Source: Brenneria corticis (GTDB taxonomy: Bacteria > Pseudomonadota > Gammaproteobacteria > Enterobacterales > Enterobacteriaceae). Taken from it: DNA of 64,000 nucleotides. The stretch is taken from positions 1-64,000 of the forward strand of contig NZ_KZ819072.1 in assembly GCF_003115855.1 (NCBI RefSeq), read 5' to 3'. Positions 1-10,450 of the stretch are shown here, piece after piece. How positions within the stretch are numbered: the stretch's first letter is position 1; each line of letters opens with the position of its first letter. Position numbers and translations under genes: made by a program. The notes below the pieces were generated by a model. The model had not been told where the DNA came from and did not search any database. It saw only the letters and a list, made by a program, of their open reading frames with translations.

Positions 1-3000
1 AGGTAGACCGGGTGCTGGCCGACGATCTGGTGGTAACGCTGAGCAATGGCGAGCAGGTCACCATCCGTGCCGGCGAGCAGAGCGTGGCCTATAGCGTGCC
101 GGCGCAGGGCGACGATGTGTACGCCGATGCGGGCAGCATAACTCTGGGGCTCACCGATGCCAGTGTGGCCGGCAGGGTCTTTGAAGATCTGCAACTGGGT
201 GGCGATGCGACGGTAAATATTACTGACACGGTCGATACCACCACGCTAACGCTGGGTGATGTGACCGTAGCGGAGGGCAGCGACAGCGCTACAGTTAGCG
301 CCACGCTAAGTAACCCGACCGACCGAGCCTTTACCGTGACGTTAAGTAACGGCGCCACCATTACCTTTGCAGCCGGAGCGACAATCGCTACCTCATCCGC
401 CTTTGCTGTGCAGAGCGACGATGTCTATCAAGATGGTGAAAGCTATACCCTCCGTGTAACGGATGCGGGTGAACATAACTTTGAGCAATTAGATACCAGC
501 GATACCGCGACAGTAACCGTCACCGATACGGTCGACACCGTCAACGTGACGATCGATAGCAACGGCGACGTTACCGAAGCACAGGATGTGGTCTTTACCG
601 TCAAGGTAGACCGGGTGCTGGCCGACGATCTGGTGGTAACGCTGAGCAATGGTGAGCAGGTCACCATCCGTGCCGGCGAGCAGAGCGTGGCTTATACCGT
701 GCCGGCACAGGGCGACGATGTGTACGCCGATGCGGGGAGTGTCACCGTGGGTCTCGACAAGGCGGAAGTGGCTGGCAAAACCTTTGAAGATTTACAACTG
801 GGTGCTCCAGCTACGGTGCAGATTAGCGACACCACCGATACCACCACGCTAACGCTGGGCGATATCACGGTAGCGGAAGGCAGTGATAGCGCCACCGTCA
901 GCGCCACGCTGAGTAATCCCACCGATCGTGCCTTTACGGTCACGTTAAGCAATGGTGCGACCATCACCTTTGCCGCCGGGGCAACAACCGGCACCTCGAG
1001 CGCGTTTGCCGTACAGGGCGACGATGTTTACCAAGATGGTGAAAGCTACACCCTAAGCGTAACNGCTAACGCTGGGCGATATCACGGTAGCGGAAGGCAG
1101 TGATAGCGCCACCGTCAGCGCCACGCTGAGTAATCCCACCGATCGTGCCTTTACGGTCACGTTAAGCAATGGTGCGACCATCACCTTTGCCGCCGGGGCA
1201 ACAACCGGCACCTCGAGCGCGTTTGCCGTACAGGGCGACGATGTTTACCAAGATGGTGAAAGCTACACCCTAAGCGTAACCAACGCGGGGGAGCATAACT
1301 TTGAGCAATTAGATACCAGCGATACGGCAACAGTAACCGTCACCGATACGGTGGATACGGTTAATGTCACCATTGAGTCCAATGGCGATGTCACCGAAGC
1401 ACAGGCCGCGGTCTTTACCATCAAGGTAGACCGGGTGCTGGCCGACGATCTGGTGGTCACCCTGAGCAATGGCGACACGGTCACCATCCGTGCCGGCGAG
1501 CAGAGCGCAGCCTATAGCGTCCCGGCGCAGGGCGACGATGTGTACGTCGATGCGGGCAGCGTTACCGTGGGCCTCGACAAGGCGGATGTGGTCGGAAAGG
1601 TCTTTGAAGATCTGCAGTTGGGCGGCGATGCGACGGTAAACGTCACCGACACCATCGATACCGTCAACGTGACAATCGCTGGCAACGGCGATATGACCGA
1701 AGCGCAGGAGGCGGCATTTACCGTCAAGGTGGATCGGGTTCTGACCGACGATCTGCTGGTTACCCTGAGCAATGGCGACACGGTGACCATCCGGGCCGGC
1801 GAGCAGAGTGCGGCCTATACCGTGCTGGCGCAGAGCGCCGATGCGGGCAGCGTTACATTGGGCCTCGTTGACGCCGGCGTGACGGGAAAAACTTTTGAAG
1901 ATCTGCGGCTGGGCGATCCGGCTACGGTAGCGGATACTACGCCGCCGGTTGCTAACGACAGTTCCGTAACCGGTTCGGAAGATACGCCGCTGCATATTGG
2001 CTGGAGCGAGCTTGGCGTCTCTGCCGACACCGCCAGTATCGTTATATCGGCTCTGCCGCCGGCCAGCGAGGGGACCCTGTACTTTAACGATGGCGGTAGC
2101 TGGAAAGCGGTAAGCGTCGGGCAGGTGTTTACGGCGGAAAATAGCGATTTGAGATTTGAAGCGGTGACTAATGCCGCCGGCGCCCCTTACAGCGGATTTG
2201 AGTATCAGCCGGTCGATAGCGCCGGAAACGTTGGCGATAGCGCGTCGTTAAATATCAATATCACGCCGGTGGCGGATGCGCCGGATGTCAGCCTGACCAT
2301 CGCCAGTGGTGAAACCACGCTGATACCGGGGACGATCAAGGTCAACGGCGGCAGTGAGAACGGCGGGTTCGATGTTCAGGACGGCAAGATCGTCGCTATC
2401 GGCGATGGCGTGCGCGTCTGGCTGACGCCGGGAGATCCGGTTCCCACGGTGGTGGGTAACGGCGTCGTTGCCTATTACAACCAGGGGAATATCAACGGCA
2501 GCGGTAGCTACAGCGATGTCTACGTGGTGCATGACGGTTCCGGCTATATTCAGGACGGCACCAAGCGCGGCCTGAATCAGGTCAGCGGCAATGGCGGTTC
2601 GGAAGCCAGCGGCACGTCGCCGGACTATATTTTCCTTCAGGACGGCGATACGTCTAAATACACCGTCAGCAACTCGACCAACAACAATGCCGCCAGCAAT
2701 GTGAATACGTTCGACGGGGTGAACGTTTACGGCAACGGTCAGCTAATCAGCAGCGGCAACCAGTTGGAAGGCGTGATCTATGGCGATGGCTCCACCTATG
2801 TGGCGGATGATGACGGCACCACCACGGTCGAAGTGATCCCGGCGCAAAGCGGCTATCAGGCGCATTCCATCACCGTCTCCGCCGCGTTGACGGATACCGA
2901 CGGCAGCGAAACGCTGTCCGGCATTACCCTGTCCGGTCTGCCGGCCGGCACGCAAATCGTTTCCGGCGATACGGTGCTTTATACCGTGGGCGACGAGGGG

Positions 3001-4806
3001 ACCTATCTGATCCCCAATACCGGCAACGCGCAGTCGTTCACCGCGGATATCAGCATTCGGGTCCCGGTGTCGGCAGGCAAGTTCGATGTTATTGCCGAAG
3101 CGACATCGACCGAGTCGCTGAATCATGACTCGGCGGTGGGCTACTCATCGGAAGAGGTCGAGCAGTATGGCGTGATCGTCGGGTCTACCGGTGATGATGA
3201 TATTAGCGGGACGCTTAGCAATGATATCGTCGTTTCCGACGTCGCCGGTCTACAGGTGGTGGACGGGGAGAACTATAACATCGCCTTTATCGTCGACTCG
3301 TCCGGCAGTATGTCTGACGCAGATATGACCAATGCGCAGGCGCAACTGACAAAAGTGTTTAATAGCCTGAGCGAGAGCGCGGGCGGCGCCAATGCGGGAA
3401 CGGTGAATGTGTTCCTGGCGGATTTCGACAGCCAGGTGCAGCAGACGGTGTCCGTCAATCTGGCGGACAGCGATGCGCTGTCGAAATTGACCGCCACGCT
3501 TGACAGCATGAGGGCCGGCGGCGGCACCAACTATGAGGATGTATTTAAAGCGACGGCCAACTGGTTCCTAAGCGATCAGGTAACCGGCAATGCCGGCAAT
3601 AATCTGACCTATTTTATTACCGACGGTCAGCCGACGTATTATCAAGGCAGTGAGATCACCAATCCGGTCATCGCCACCGACCGGTGGGGCGCCACGCTGC
3701 GGCTGGATGATATTCTGGATGTGGATAATTATCAGGCGGGCGAAGAGGTACGCGTGACCATCAACGGGCGGGAACGCGTGGTGGTGGATAGCCAGGGTCA
3801 GGTATATTCCTATTGGGGCAGTAAACTCGGGCAACTGCGCGCGCAGGGCGACGGCACCTTTGAAGTCTCCTCCCGCGCGGGATTGGGTAATGGAACCAAC
3901 TACGCCACCTGGACAAACTCCATCAACACGTTCGCCATCCTTGGCGCGCTGTCCGTCGTTGAGGCGATTGGTCTGGGTAAGAGCCTGAGCGCCGCCGATT
4001 TGCAGCATTTCGACAGCGACGGCCAGGTGCAGTCCGATATCGACCCTTCCGCTCTCAGTGAGGCGATACTGGGGAGCAATACCCAGTTGCCGGCGGGGGA
4101 TGATACGGTTTCCGGCGGGATTGGGCACGACGTCCTGTTCGGCGACGTGGTCAAGTTTAATCATATTGAAAGCAACGGATATAACGCCTTGCAGCAATAT
4201 ATCGCCGATAAAACGACGGACGGCGATACGTCATCGGTAACCGCCAAGTCGATGCATGATTATATCGTCGCCCACAGCGATGAATTCAACCTGTCATCCT
4301 CAGGTGACGGCAACGATATTCTTAACGGCGGCGCAGGCGACGACATTCTGTATGGTCAGGGCGGCGATGATACGCTGATCGGCGGTGCGGGTAATGATAT
4401 CCTGTATGGCGGCGACGGCGACGACACCCTGCTCGGCGGGACCGGCGACGATATTCTGATCGGCGGCGCGGGCGATGACGTGTTGACCGGCGGTGCCGGG
4501 GCTGACATCTTTAAGTGGCAGTCCGGGGATGTCGGCCATGACGTTATCAAAGACTTCAATGCCGGCGAAGGCGACAGGATCGATTTAAGCGATTTGGTCG
4601 GTGAACTGGAGGAGGGCACGGATATCAGCAACTATATCCGCATTACGGAAAGTAATGGATCGCCGACGATTGAAGTCAGCACGGAAGGCAATTTCACGGG
4701 CGATAGCGGAGGCACGGCGGCGGTATCCATTACGCTTGATCACTATAGCGGTGCTTTGCCGTCTCTGGAAAGTTTAGTCAGCAAGCCGGAACAATCCCAG
4801 GGCTGA
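1..4806 (+). CDS. Large repetitive RTX adhesin (LapA/BapA type), 3' part, interrupted by an N
   Basis: This is the C-terminal part of a giant type I-secreted surface adhesin whose start lies outside the window. It opens with alternating beta-sandwich repeats of about 100 residues in two kinds (one with VKVDRVLADDLVVTLSNG, one with LGDITVAEGSDSATVSATLS), up to about 1935. A VWA domain with the MIDAS motif DSSGS lies near 3295-3310, nonapeptide RTX repeats (GGAGDDILY type) at about 4303-4512, and a short C-terminal type I secretion region follows. The frame is open from base 3 to 1063, an N at 1064 breaks it, and it resumes one frame over and runs to the stop at 4806. The nearby lapD and lapG imply that it is held in the outer membrane and released by periplasmic proteolysis. 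The LapG cleavage site and the retention module would be in the missing N-terminus. The family is secure; the exact ligand is unknown. Confidence 0.9.
848..1280. other. Probable assembly seam: exact 216-bp duplication around a single N
   Basis: Bases 848-1063 and 1065-1280 are identical, and the only ambiguous base of the window (N, 1064) lies between them. Collapsing one copy together with the N restores the reading frame and the normal repeat order, in which LSV-T is followed by NAGEHNFEQ as in the upstream repeat. Deleting only the N also restores frame, but creates a junction (LSVT-LTLGD) that skips half a repeat. This looks like two contigs joined without merging their overlap. Repeats may also be missing here. 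Confidence 0.85.
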
Positions 4807-4824
4807 CGAGGCATTGCGTAGAGT

Positions 4825-4854
4825 GGAACCTCAGGCGATGAGGTTCCTTTCTTT
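4825..4854 (+). terminator. Rho-independent terminator after the adhesin gene
   Basis: A perfect 9-bp stem (GGAACCTCA / TGAGGTTCC, loop GGCGA) is followed by a T-rich run at 4848-4854, just past the adhesin stop. Confidence 0.8.
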
Positions 4855-4883
4855 ATCAAGAACGCTTAACAAGGTCTCTGAGT

Positions 4884-5228
4884 ATGTTTTATATCCAGCG
4901 TAATGGTAACGGTCACCTGATCAAGGTTGAGAAGAGTCCTTTTCCTGAAATGAATGGTGAACTGGCTGAGGACTCAACGGAGGCGTTGGCGTGGTACGAA
5001 AGTCATCAAACGGCGTTGGACGGTTTGCAACAGCTGCGCCAAAGCGACCTGGAAATGGTGCGGGTACTTGAAGATTTGATTCAGGTACTCATCGATAAAG
5101 GCGTCATCAACATTACGGATTTCCCGTTGGCGGCGCAGTTGAAACTGATTGGTCGGGCGCAGGCGCGTGAAGCATTGAACGGCGGATTGAACAAGTTACT
5201 CAATGATGACGATGACAGTATGTTCTGA
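4884..5228 (+). CDS. Small protein of the 'tryptophan synthase beta-like' family, function unknown
   Basis: A 114-residue soluble protein with an MFYIQRNGNGHL start, a helical middle and an acidic tail (LNDDDDSMF). No signal peptide or membrane segment is visible. Similar small proteins are often labelled 'tryptophan synthase subunit beta-like' in databases, a name that says nothing reliable about function: nothing here resembles the TrpB active site. It sits 77 bp behind the adhesin and its terminator and converges on lapD, so it may belong to the adhesin region, but a role there is only a guess. Confidence 0.6.
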   Translation: MFYIQRNGNGHLIKVEKSPFPEMNGELAEDSTEALAWYESHQTALDGLQQLRQSDLEMVRVLEDLIQVLIDKGVINITDFPLAAQLKLIGRAQAREALNGGLNKLLNDDDDSMF

Positions 5229-5276
5229 GTATTGTAAGGGCGTCGTCCGCTGACGTCGCCCCAGCATAACCTGTTG

Positions 5277-7223
5277 TTACTTGGTGGCCGGCGCCGGTTC
5301 TCCCAGCAAACGTCCCATTGCCCCTTGCAGCCCCATTTCCTGCAGTACGGCCAGTTCACCGGCTGTTTCCACGCGTTCGGCGATAAGCGGCAGCGCTATG
5401 CTATTGGTGGCGCGATACATGGCTTCAATAAACATTTTTTTATCCTCTTCACGATCGATATCGCGGATATAGCTGCCGTCTATTTTCAGGTAAGCCAGAC
5501 CCCATTGCGATAAATTGCCGATCATATTAAAGCGGCCGCCGAAGTGCTGAAGCCCCAGCGCGCAGCCATATTCGTTCAGCAGCTTGATTAGCGCATCAAA
5601 CTGCGTGGAATCCGGCAACTGATTCTCATCTAATTCCAGAATCAGGCGTTCGGCCAGATGAGGCTGCTGTTTCAGCGGCGCCAGTAATCGAGCCATTAAA
5701 GACAGGTCGAGGACGGTGTTGCAGGAGAGGCTTAACGCCAGCGTTCCCTCATGCCGGCGCAGATAATCCAATACCAGTTTCAGCATCGCCTGATCCAGTC
5801 GGGTATTCCAGCCAAAACGCTGTACCCACGGAAGAAAGCGGCCCGCGGCAATACTGTTTCCCTGTTCATCCTCAATTCTTGCCAACACCTTATGATGCAG
5901 CACCTTATCCGGGTTGAGACACTCCACCACCGGTTGCAGGAAAAGCTGCAGCCGTTCCTGTTCCAGTATCGGATCGAGGCGGTTAAACCACATATGCCGG
6001 TCGGTTTCCACCTGTTCCGACGTTTGCAGCGGTTGGTCGACGGTGGTTGTGTCGGAATGGCTTTCGGCATTGGTCAGCGCCTGGTCGCCGTGTATCAGCA
6101 GGGATTGCGCGCTATCTCCGGGGCGGAACGGCACCATGCAAAATCTGGCCACCGGGGAGACGTCGGTTTCACCGGTCAAGTACAGGCTTTCAATATTGCG
6201 CGTCAGCTCGCCTATCAGGGCGAAGGCTTCCTTATCCACCAGTCCGGGGCAGAGCAGGGCGAATTCGCCGCCGCGGATACGGGCGGACAGGCTTTCCGTG
6301 GTGACGTTCTGCTTTTGGGTTGTGCGGATGATCTGTCCGATGGAAGCCAGCAGCGTGTCGGTGCGATGTCCCCCCAGCCGCTGGTTCATGCCCGATAGAT
6401 CCTGAATGCGGATCATAATCAGGAAGCCCGGTGACGTCTCGTCATCGGCAAGTTTGTTCTGAAACTGAATATCGAAAGCGCGACGGTTGGCCAGACCGGT
6501 CTGCGGGTCCTGATAGGCTTCCTGACGCAGGCGTTCGCTGCGTTCGGCCTCTTCCTCAAATAGCGTTTTCAGCTTGCTGACCATCTGATTCATCGCCTGC
6601 GCTACGCGGCGGAACTCGGGCGTGCTGGGCAGATCGGGCTGGCTGAGAAACTCGCGGCGGGTAATGGCCAGCGACTGCTGGACCATATAGTCCAGCGGGC
6701 GCAGCTGGCGGCGCAGCAGTATCGCCCCGAGCAACACCCCGAGCGTACCGCAGCTGAGCAGCCAGATAAGCGTGGCCGAACTGCTTTTCCACAGCCGCGT
6801 GACGGCGAACATCGGGTGGCTGACCACTTCCACCTTGGCAGCCTGTTCCCAGCCGCGCATGACTATCGCCTCGCCCGCGCCGGGTTGCAGATTAACCAGC
6901 CGCACAAACCAGGCCGGAACGTCGGGCACTTCCGGTGACGCGGTGCGCTCCAGGGTAATGTTATTCGTTTTCAAATCGCGAATGCGGATGCTGGAAAAGT
7001 AGCCGCTGTCAAAGATGGAGCTGACCATCAGCTCCACCATCGCCGGATCGTCAATATTCGGCGTCAGGGACAACCCCAGCGCGGTTGCCGCGTCCTGAGC
7101 GTGGGAACGCAGCTGGTTATTGGAGTGCTCGCGGGAGTTTTCCAGGCTGACGAAAAAACTCCCGCTGAAAATAATCAGCACGAACAGGCAGATGGCTATC
7201 AGTAATTGTTTGTATAGAGACAT
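5277..7223 (-). CDS. lapD: LapD, inner-membrane c-di-GMP receptor controlling adhesin release
   Basis: The 648-residue protein has a membrane helix at about 7-26, a periplasmic LapD/MoxY-type output domain to about 145, a second helix at about 150-170, a HAMP segment, then a GGDEF domain and an EAL domain. Both catalytic motifs are degenerate: RGGEF at 317-321 in place of GGDEF, and KVL at 445-447 in place of EAL. These fit a receptor that binds c-di-GMP through the EAL-like domain rather than making or breaking it. In the known system, c-di-GMP-bound LapD sequesters the protease LapG, so the adhesin stays on the surface. lapG lies 9 bp upstream in the same operon, and the substrate adhesin ends 470 bp away. 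Confidence 0.92.
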   Translation of the reverse strand: MSLYKQLLIAICLFVLIIFSGSFFVSLENSREHSNNQLRSHAQDAATALGLSLTPNIDDPAMVELMVSSIFDSGYFSSIRIRDLKTNNITLERTASPEVPDVPAWFVRLVNLQPGAGEAIVMRGWEQAAKVEVVSHPMFAVTRLWKSSSATLIWLLSCGTLGVLLGAILLRRQLRPLDYMVQQSLAITRREFLSQPDLPSTPEFRRVAQAMNQMVSKLKTLFEEEAERSERLRQEAYQDPQTGLANRRAFDIQFQNKLADDETSPGFLIMIRIQDLSGMNQRLGGHRTDTLLASIGQIIRTTQKQNVTTESLSARIRGGEFALLCPGLVDKEAFALIGELTRNIESLYLTGETDVSPVARFCMVPFRPGDSAQSLLIHGDQALTNAESHSDTTTVDQPLQTSEQVETDRHMWFNRLDPILEQERLQLFLQPVVECLNPDKVLHHKVLARIEDEQGNSIAAGRFLPWVQRFGWNTRLDQAMLKLVLDYLRRHEGTLALSLSCNTVLDLSLMARLLAPLKQQPHLAERLILELDENQLPDSTQFDALIKLLNEYGCALGLQHFGGRFNMIGNLSQWGLAYLKIDGSYIRDIDREEDKKMFIEAMYRATNSIALPLIAERVETAGELAVLQEMGLQGAMGRLLGEPAPATK

Positions 7224-7232
7224 AGCCTCATC

Positions 7233-7940
7233 CTACTCCTCAATTGAAAATCCCTCGGCGCGCATTTTGGTTAATAACGCCTGCCAGCGCGAAAGCCGTT
7301 TACTGTCGCCGACGCGCTTGTTGCCGCTGGCGCCCGGTAACCATAATCCCTCTCCATTAAAGGAGTAAACCGGCAGTAAGTCGGTGCGCTGGGTCGCAGG
7401 TTGAATTTTGCCCGTCAGGTTATCCAGCACCAGAGGGATCGAAGTCGGCGTCGGATAATAGGTAAGCACCATATGGGCCTGATTAAGACGCAACGCTTTT
7501 ACGTAAGTGATGCGCAGCTTTTCACTTGCTACGCCTAAATGGCGCAGGGTGAAGTATTTGGCGATCGCGTAGTCTTCGCAATCCGCCGCGCCTTTGCGCA
7601 GCGCTTCTATGGGGCTGGCCCAATAGTCTTCCTGATTCCAGATGACCCTATCATCGCGAAACAGCAAGCGGTCATTAAAAAAACGGTTCACGGCTTCCAG
7701 CTGTTTTTGTTCCCCCGCATTGCGTTGGGCGGTCAGCAATGCCTGCCATTCGTTAATTCTTCGTCTGGCTTCCGGCGCGGCGGGGCCGTAAAGCTGCTCC
7801 GTGCGCTGGGTAATAAGGGGGAAGTCCCACTCCGCGCGCAGAAAGCCCGCCAGCAGTAACAGCAGACAGCAGACGAGAAAAAGCTTGTAACAGGATGCCT
7901 TAAGCAAGAGGTATTGCACCGATGTTCTCTGTGTGCCCAA
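7233..7940 (-). CDS. lapG: LapG, periplasmic transglutaminase-like cysteine protease
   Basis: A 235-residue protein with an N-terminal hydrophobic export segment (about 18-34) and a bacterial transglutaminase-like cysteine protease fold. The expected triad is Cys121 (in KGAADCEDYA), His156 (NQAHMVL) and Asp173 (VLDNLTG). LapG proteins cleave LapA-type adhesins at a di-alanine site near the N-terminus and free the cell from the surface when c-di-GMP falls. It is the first gene of a two-gene unit with lapD and diverges from murQ across about 150 bp. The substrate is inferred from the linked adhesin. Confidence 0.92.
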   Translation of the reverse strand: MGTQRTSVQYLLLKASCYKLFLVCCLLLLLAGFLRAEWDFPLITQRTEQLYGPAAPEARRRINEWQALLTAQRNAGEQKQLEAVNRFFNDRLLFRDDRVIWNQEDYWASPIEALRKGAADCEDYAIAKYFTLRHLGVASEKLRITYVKALRLNQAHMVLTYYPTPTSIPLVLDNLTGKIQPATQRTDLLPVYSFNGEGLWLPGASGNKRVGDSKRLSRWQALLTKMRAEGFSIEE

Positions 7941-8088
7941 CGGGCAGTCTCAACCGCGCGCAGACGAATAAATCAAATTATAGATATAGTTGCAGAATAT
8001 CTTACTTTTATAGCGGCAAAAAGTGATTACTATGGCAGCAGGATAACGCGGCAAGAAAAAGAGCGGCGCAATGCATGAGGTAAGCAAG

Positions 8089-8997
8089 ATGAATTCAGGT
8101 GTTCTCCATTTAGGGAAACTGGTATCGGAAACCCGTAATCCCGCCACGATGGATTTGGACAAGCTCTCTACGCTGGAAATGATGCGGGCTTTTAATCAGG
8201 AAGATCAAAAGGTGCCGGAGGCTATTCGCCAGGTATTGCCGGCGATCGCCGACGCGGTCGATTTGGCGACGGCGGCGCTGCAAGCCGGAGGACGGCTGAT
8301 TTATCTCGGAGCGGGAACCAGCGGCCGTTTGGGAGTGCTGGATGCGGCGGAGTGCCCGCCGACGTTTGGGGTGCCGCACGGGCTGGTGATCGGCCTGATA
8401 GCCGGCGGTCCGGGGGCGTTGCTTAACGCGGTGGAAGGGGCGGAGGACGATCCGGCGCTGGGCGAGGCCGATCTTGTCGCGCTCAATCTCGCGGCGGATG
8501 ATATGGTGATCGGTCTGGCGGCGTCCGGCAGAACGCCCTATGTTATCGGCGCTTTGCGCTATGCCCGCCGTCTGCGCTGTCGTACCGCGGCCATCTCCTG
8601 CAATCCAGACTCTCCGATAGCCCGGGAGGCCCGGGTGGCCATTTCGCCGCTTGTCGGCCCGGAAGCATTGACGGGATCGACCCGGCTGAAATCGGGAACG
8701 GCGCAAAAGCTGGTGCTGAATATGATTTCCACCGGCGTCATGGTTAAGTTGGGCAAGGTGTACCAGAATCTGATGGTGGATGTGAAAGCCACCAACGTCA
8801 AATTGCTGGATCGGGCCTGCCGGATAGTCATCGAAGCCACGGGCGCGGATGCGGAGACGGCGCGGCAGGCGTTAGCGCAGACGGGGAATGAGGTGAAACC
8901 TGCTATTCTGATGATTCTGAGCGGTGTGAGCGCGCAAGACGCACGACAGAAGCTGATACGGCATAATGGCTATCTGCGCGAGGCGCTGATTGCCTGA
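8089..8997 (+). CDS. murQ: N-acetylmuramic acid 6-phosphate etherase MurQ
   Basis: MurQ splits the lactyl ether of MurNAc-6-phosphate to GlcNAc-6-phosphate and D-lactate in peptidoglycan recycling. The sequence has the SIS sugar-phosphate isomerase fold with the conserved stretches GAGTSGRLGVLDAAE and AASGRTPYV, and a C-terminal helical tail. An upstream in-frame ATG exists at 8071, but GAGG at 8077-8080 is well spaced for the ATG at 8089, which also gives the usual length (302 residues). No murP transporter gene lies beside it, so it probably serves recycling of the cell's own anhMurNAc. Confidence 0.93.
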   Translation: MNSGVLHLGKLVSETRNPATMDLDKLSTLEMMRAFNQEDQKVPEAIRQVLPAIADAVDLATAALQAGGRLIYLGAGTSGRLGVLDAAECPPTFGVPHGLVIGLIAGGPGALLNAVEGAEDDPALGEADLVALNLAADDMVIGLAASGRTPYVIGALRYARRLRCRTAAISCNPDSPIAREARVAISPLVGPEALTGSTRLKSGTAQKLVLNMISTGVMVKLGKVYQNLMVDVKATNVKLLDRACRIVIEATGADAETARQALAQTGNEVKPAILMILSGVSAQDARQKLIRHNGYLREALIA

Positions 8998-9059
8998 TGC
9001 ACGATAGGGGAGTTGTCTGATGGATGGAAAATCTTTGTCAATTAACCAGTACCTCCGTC

Positions 9060-9170
9060 GTTCCGGCAACCACTCTCCGTCGTCCCTGCGGTAGTAGGCA
9101 GGGACCTGCTTTTACTGGCAGCCCGGCGTTGCATGAGATCCCCGCCTTCGCGGGGATGACGGGGATGATG
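9060..9170. repeat. Intergenic palindromic repeat, copy 1 (two hairpins)
   Basis: The murQ-pgpC gap holds two perfect inverted repeats: GTCCCTGC/GCAGGGAC at 9082-9105 and ATCCCCGC/GCGGGGAT (loop CTTC) at 9138-9157, the second followed by GACGGGGAT. The same core recurs at 16205-16224 and 20998-21119, so this is a dispersed repeat. Small open frames across it are not genes. Confidence 0.8.
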
Positions 9171-9234
9171 GTGGTGAAAGGTTTGTATAGCATCGTCTCT
9201 TATTTTTATTAACGGATTGCCGAGGAGTAACGTT

Positions 9235-9873
9235 TTGAGTGATAAGCCAGACCTGCGCATCGTGTTTTTTGATTTGGACGGCACGCTGCATCAACAGGAT
9301 ATGTTCGGTAGTTTTTTGCGCTTTTTGCTCAGGCGGTTGCCGCTCAATCTGCTGCTGGTGGTCCCGCTATTGCCGGTTATCGGCGCCGGTTTGCTGGTGC
9401 GCGGCCGCGCCGCCCGCTGGCCGATGAGCTGGCTGTTATGGGCGATTACCTTTGGCCGCCGCGAAGATAATCTGGTGCGCCTGGAACAGCTGTTCGTCAG
9501 TCACTTTCGCCGTCAGGTGACGCCTTTCCCGCAGGTACAGCAGCGGCTGAAAGAATATTTACAGGATACCCAGGCGCAGGTCTGGCTGGTAACCGGTTCG
9601 CCTCAGCGCCTGGTGGAGCAGGTCTACCATGATGCGCCTTTTTTGCCCGGCGTCCGGCTAATGGGAAGCCAGATAAACCGGCGCTGCGGCGGCTGGGTAT
9701 TGACGCTGCGCTGTCTGGGGCAGGAAAAAGTCATTCAGATGGAACGGCGACTGGGCGCGCCGCTGAAGCTCTATAGCGGCTATAGCGACAGTAAACAGGA
9801 TAATCCGCTGCTCTATTTTTGCGAGCATCGCTGGCGGGTGACGCCCAAGGGAAGTTTGCAACAGCTGGAGTAA
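9235..9873 (+). CDS. pgpC: HAD-family phosphatidylglycerophosphatase C
   Basis: PgpC (YfhB) removes phosphate from phosphatidylglycerol phosphate in phospholipid synthesis. The HAD nucleophile motif is clear (FFDLDGTL near residue 10). It is followed by a hydrophobic stretch (LPLNLLLVVPLLPVIGAGLLV) that probably anchors it to the membrane, and a downstream VTGSP motif. The start is read as TTG at 9235 because GAGGAG at 9222-9227 is 7 bp upstream; the TTG at 9217 has no ribosome site. The pgpC-tadA pair next to mltF and purL matches the E. coli order. Confidence 0.87.
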   Translation: MSDKPDLRIVFFDLDGTLHQQDMFGSFLRFLLRRLPLNLLLVVPLLPVIGAGLLVRGRAARWPMSWLLWAITFGRREDNLVRLEQLFVSHFRRQVTPFPQVQQRLKEYLQDTQAQVWLVTGSPQRLVEQVYHDAPFLPGVRLMGSQINRRCGGWVLTLRCLGQEKVIQMERRLGAPLKLYSGYSDSKQDNPLLYFCEHRWRVTPKGSLQQLE

Positions 9874-9946
9874 TTCCTCTCCGGCGTTGTCCGTGTATAA
9901 TGCCCGCCGCCAAAAGTGACAGCAGAAAATAGCGTAAGAGGATATC

Positions 9947-10450
9947 GTGAGCCGCGTACTGGATGATGAATATTGGATGCGCCATGCGCTGACGCTGGCC
10001 CGGCGCGCTCAGGATGAAGGCGAGGTGCCGGTCGGCGCGGTGCTGGTGCTGGACAACCAGGTGGTGGGCGAAGGCTGGAATCGACCGATCGGGCACCATG
10101 ATCCCACCGCCCATGCCGAGATCATGGCGCTGCGGCAGGGCGGAGCGGCGTTACGGAACTACCGACTGCTGCATACCACCCTGTATGTTACGCTGGAGCC
10201 TTGCATTATGTGCGCCGGGGCGATGATCCACAGCCGCATCGGCCGGCTGGTGTACGGCGCGGCGGATGAAAAAACCGGCGCCGCCGGGTCGTTGGTGGAT
10301 ATTCTGCGCCATCCCGGCATGAATCATCAGATCGTCGTCGATTCCGGCATCCTGGCCGCCGAATGCTCCGCCACGCTGAGCGCTTTTTTCCGCCGGCGCC
10401 GCGAGCAGCACAAAGCGCGGCGGGACGCGGAAAAAAAGGCCGCGAATTAA
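9947..10450 (+). CDS. tadA: tRNA adenosine(34) deaminase TadA
   Basis: TadA converts A34 of tRNA-Arg(ACG) to inosine, and is essential in E. coli. The zinc site is complete: HAE at 56-58, with Glu58 as proton shuttle, and PCIMC at 85-89. The start is GTG at 9947 with AAGAGGA at 9936-9942. The gene converges on mltF with only 13 bp between the stops, and its 3' end contains the mltF terminator. The length, 167 residues, is normal. Confidence 0.95.
   Translation: MSRVLDDEYWMRHALTLARRAQDEGEVPVGAVLVLDNQVVGEGWNRPIGHHDPTAHAEIMALRQGGAALRNYRLLHTTLYVTLEPCIMCAGAMIHSRIGRLVYGAADEKTGAAGSLVDILRHPGMNHQIVVDSGILAAECSATLSAFFRRRREQHKARRDAEKKAAN

Noticed and set aside
9024..9212. Possible CRISPR-like or coding content in the murQ-pgpC gap
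   Set aside because: The palindromes are few, unequal and without regular spacers; they match the dispersed repeats elsewhere in the window.
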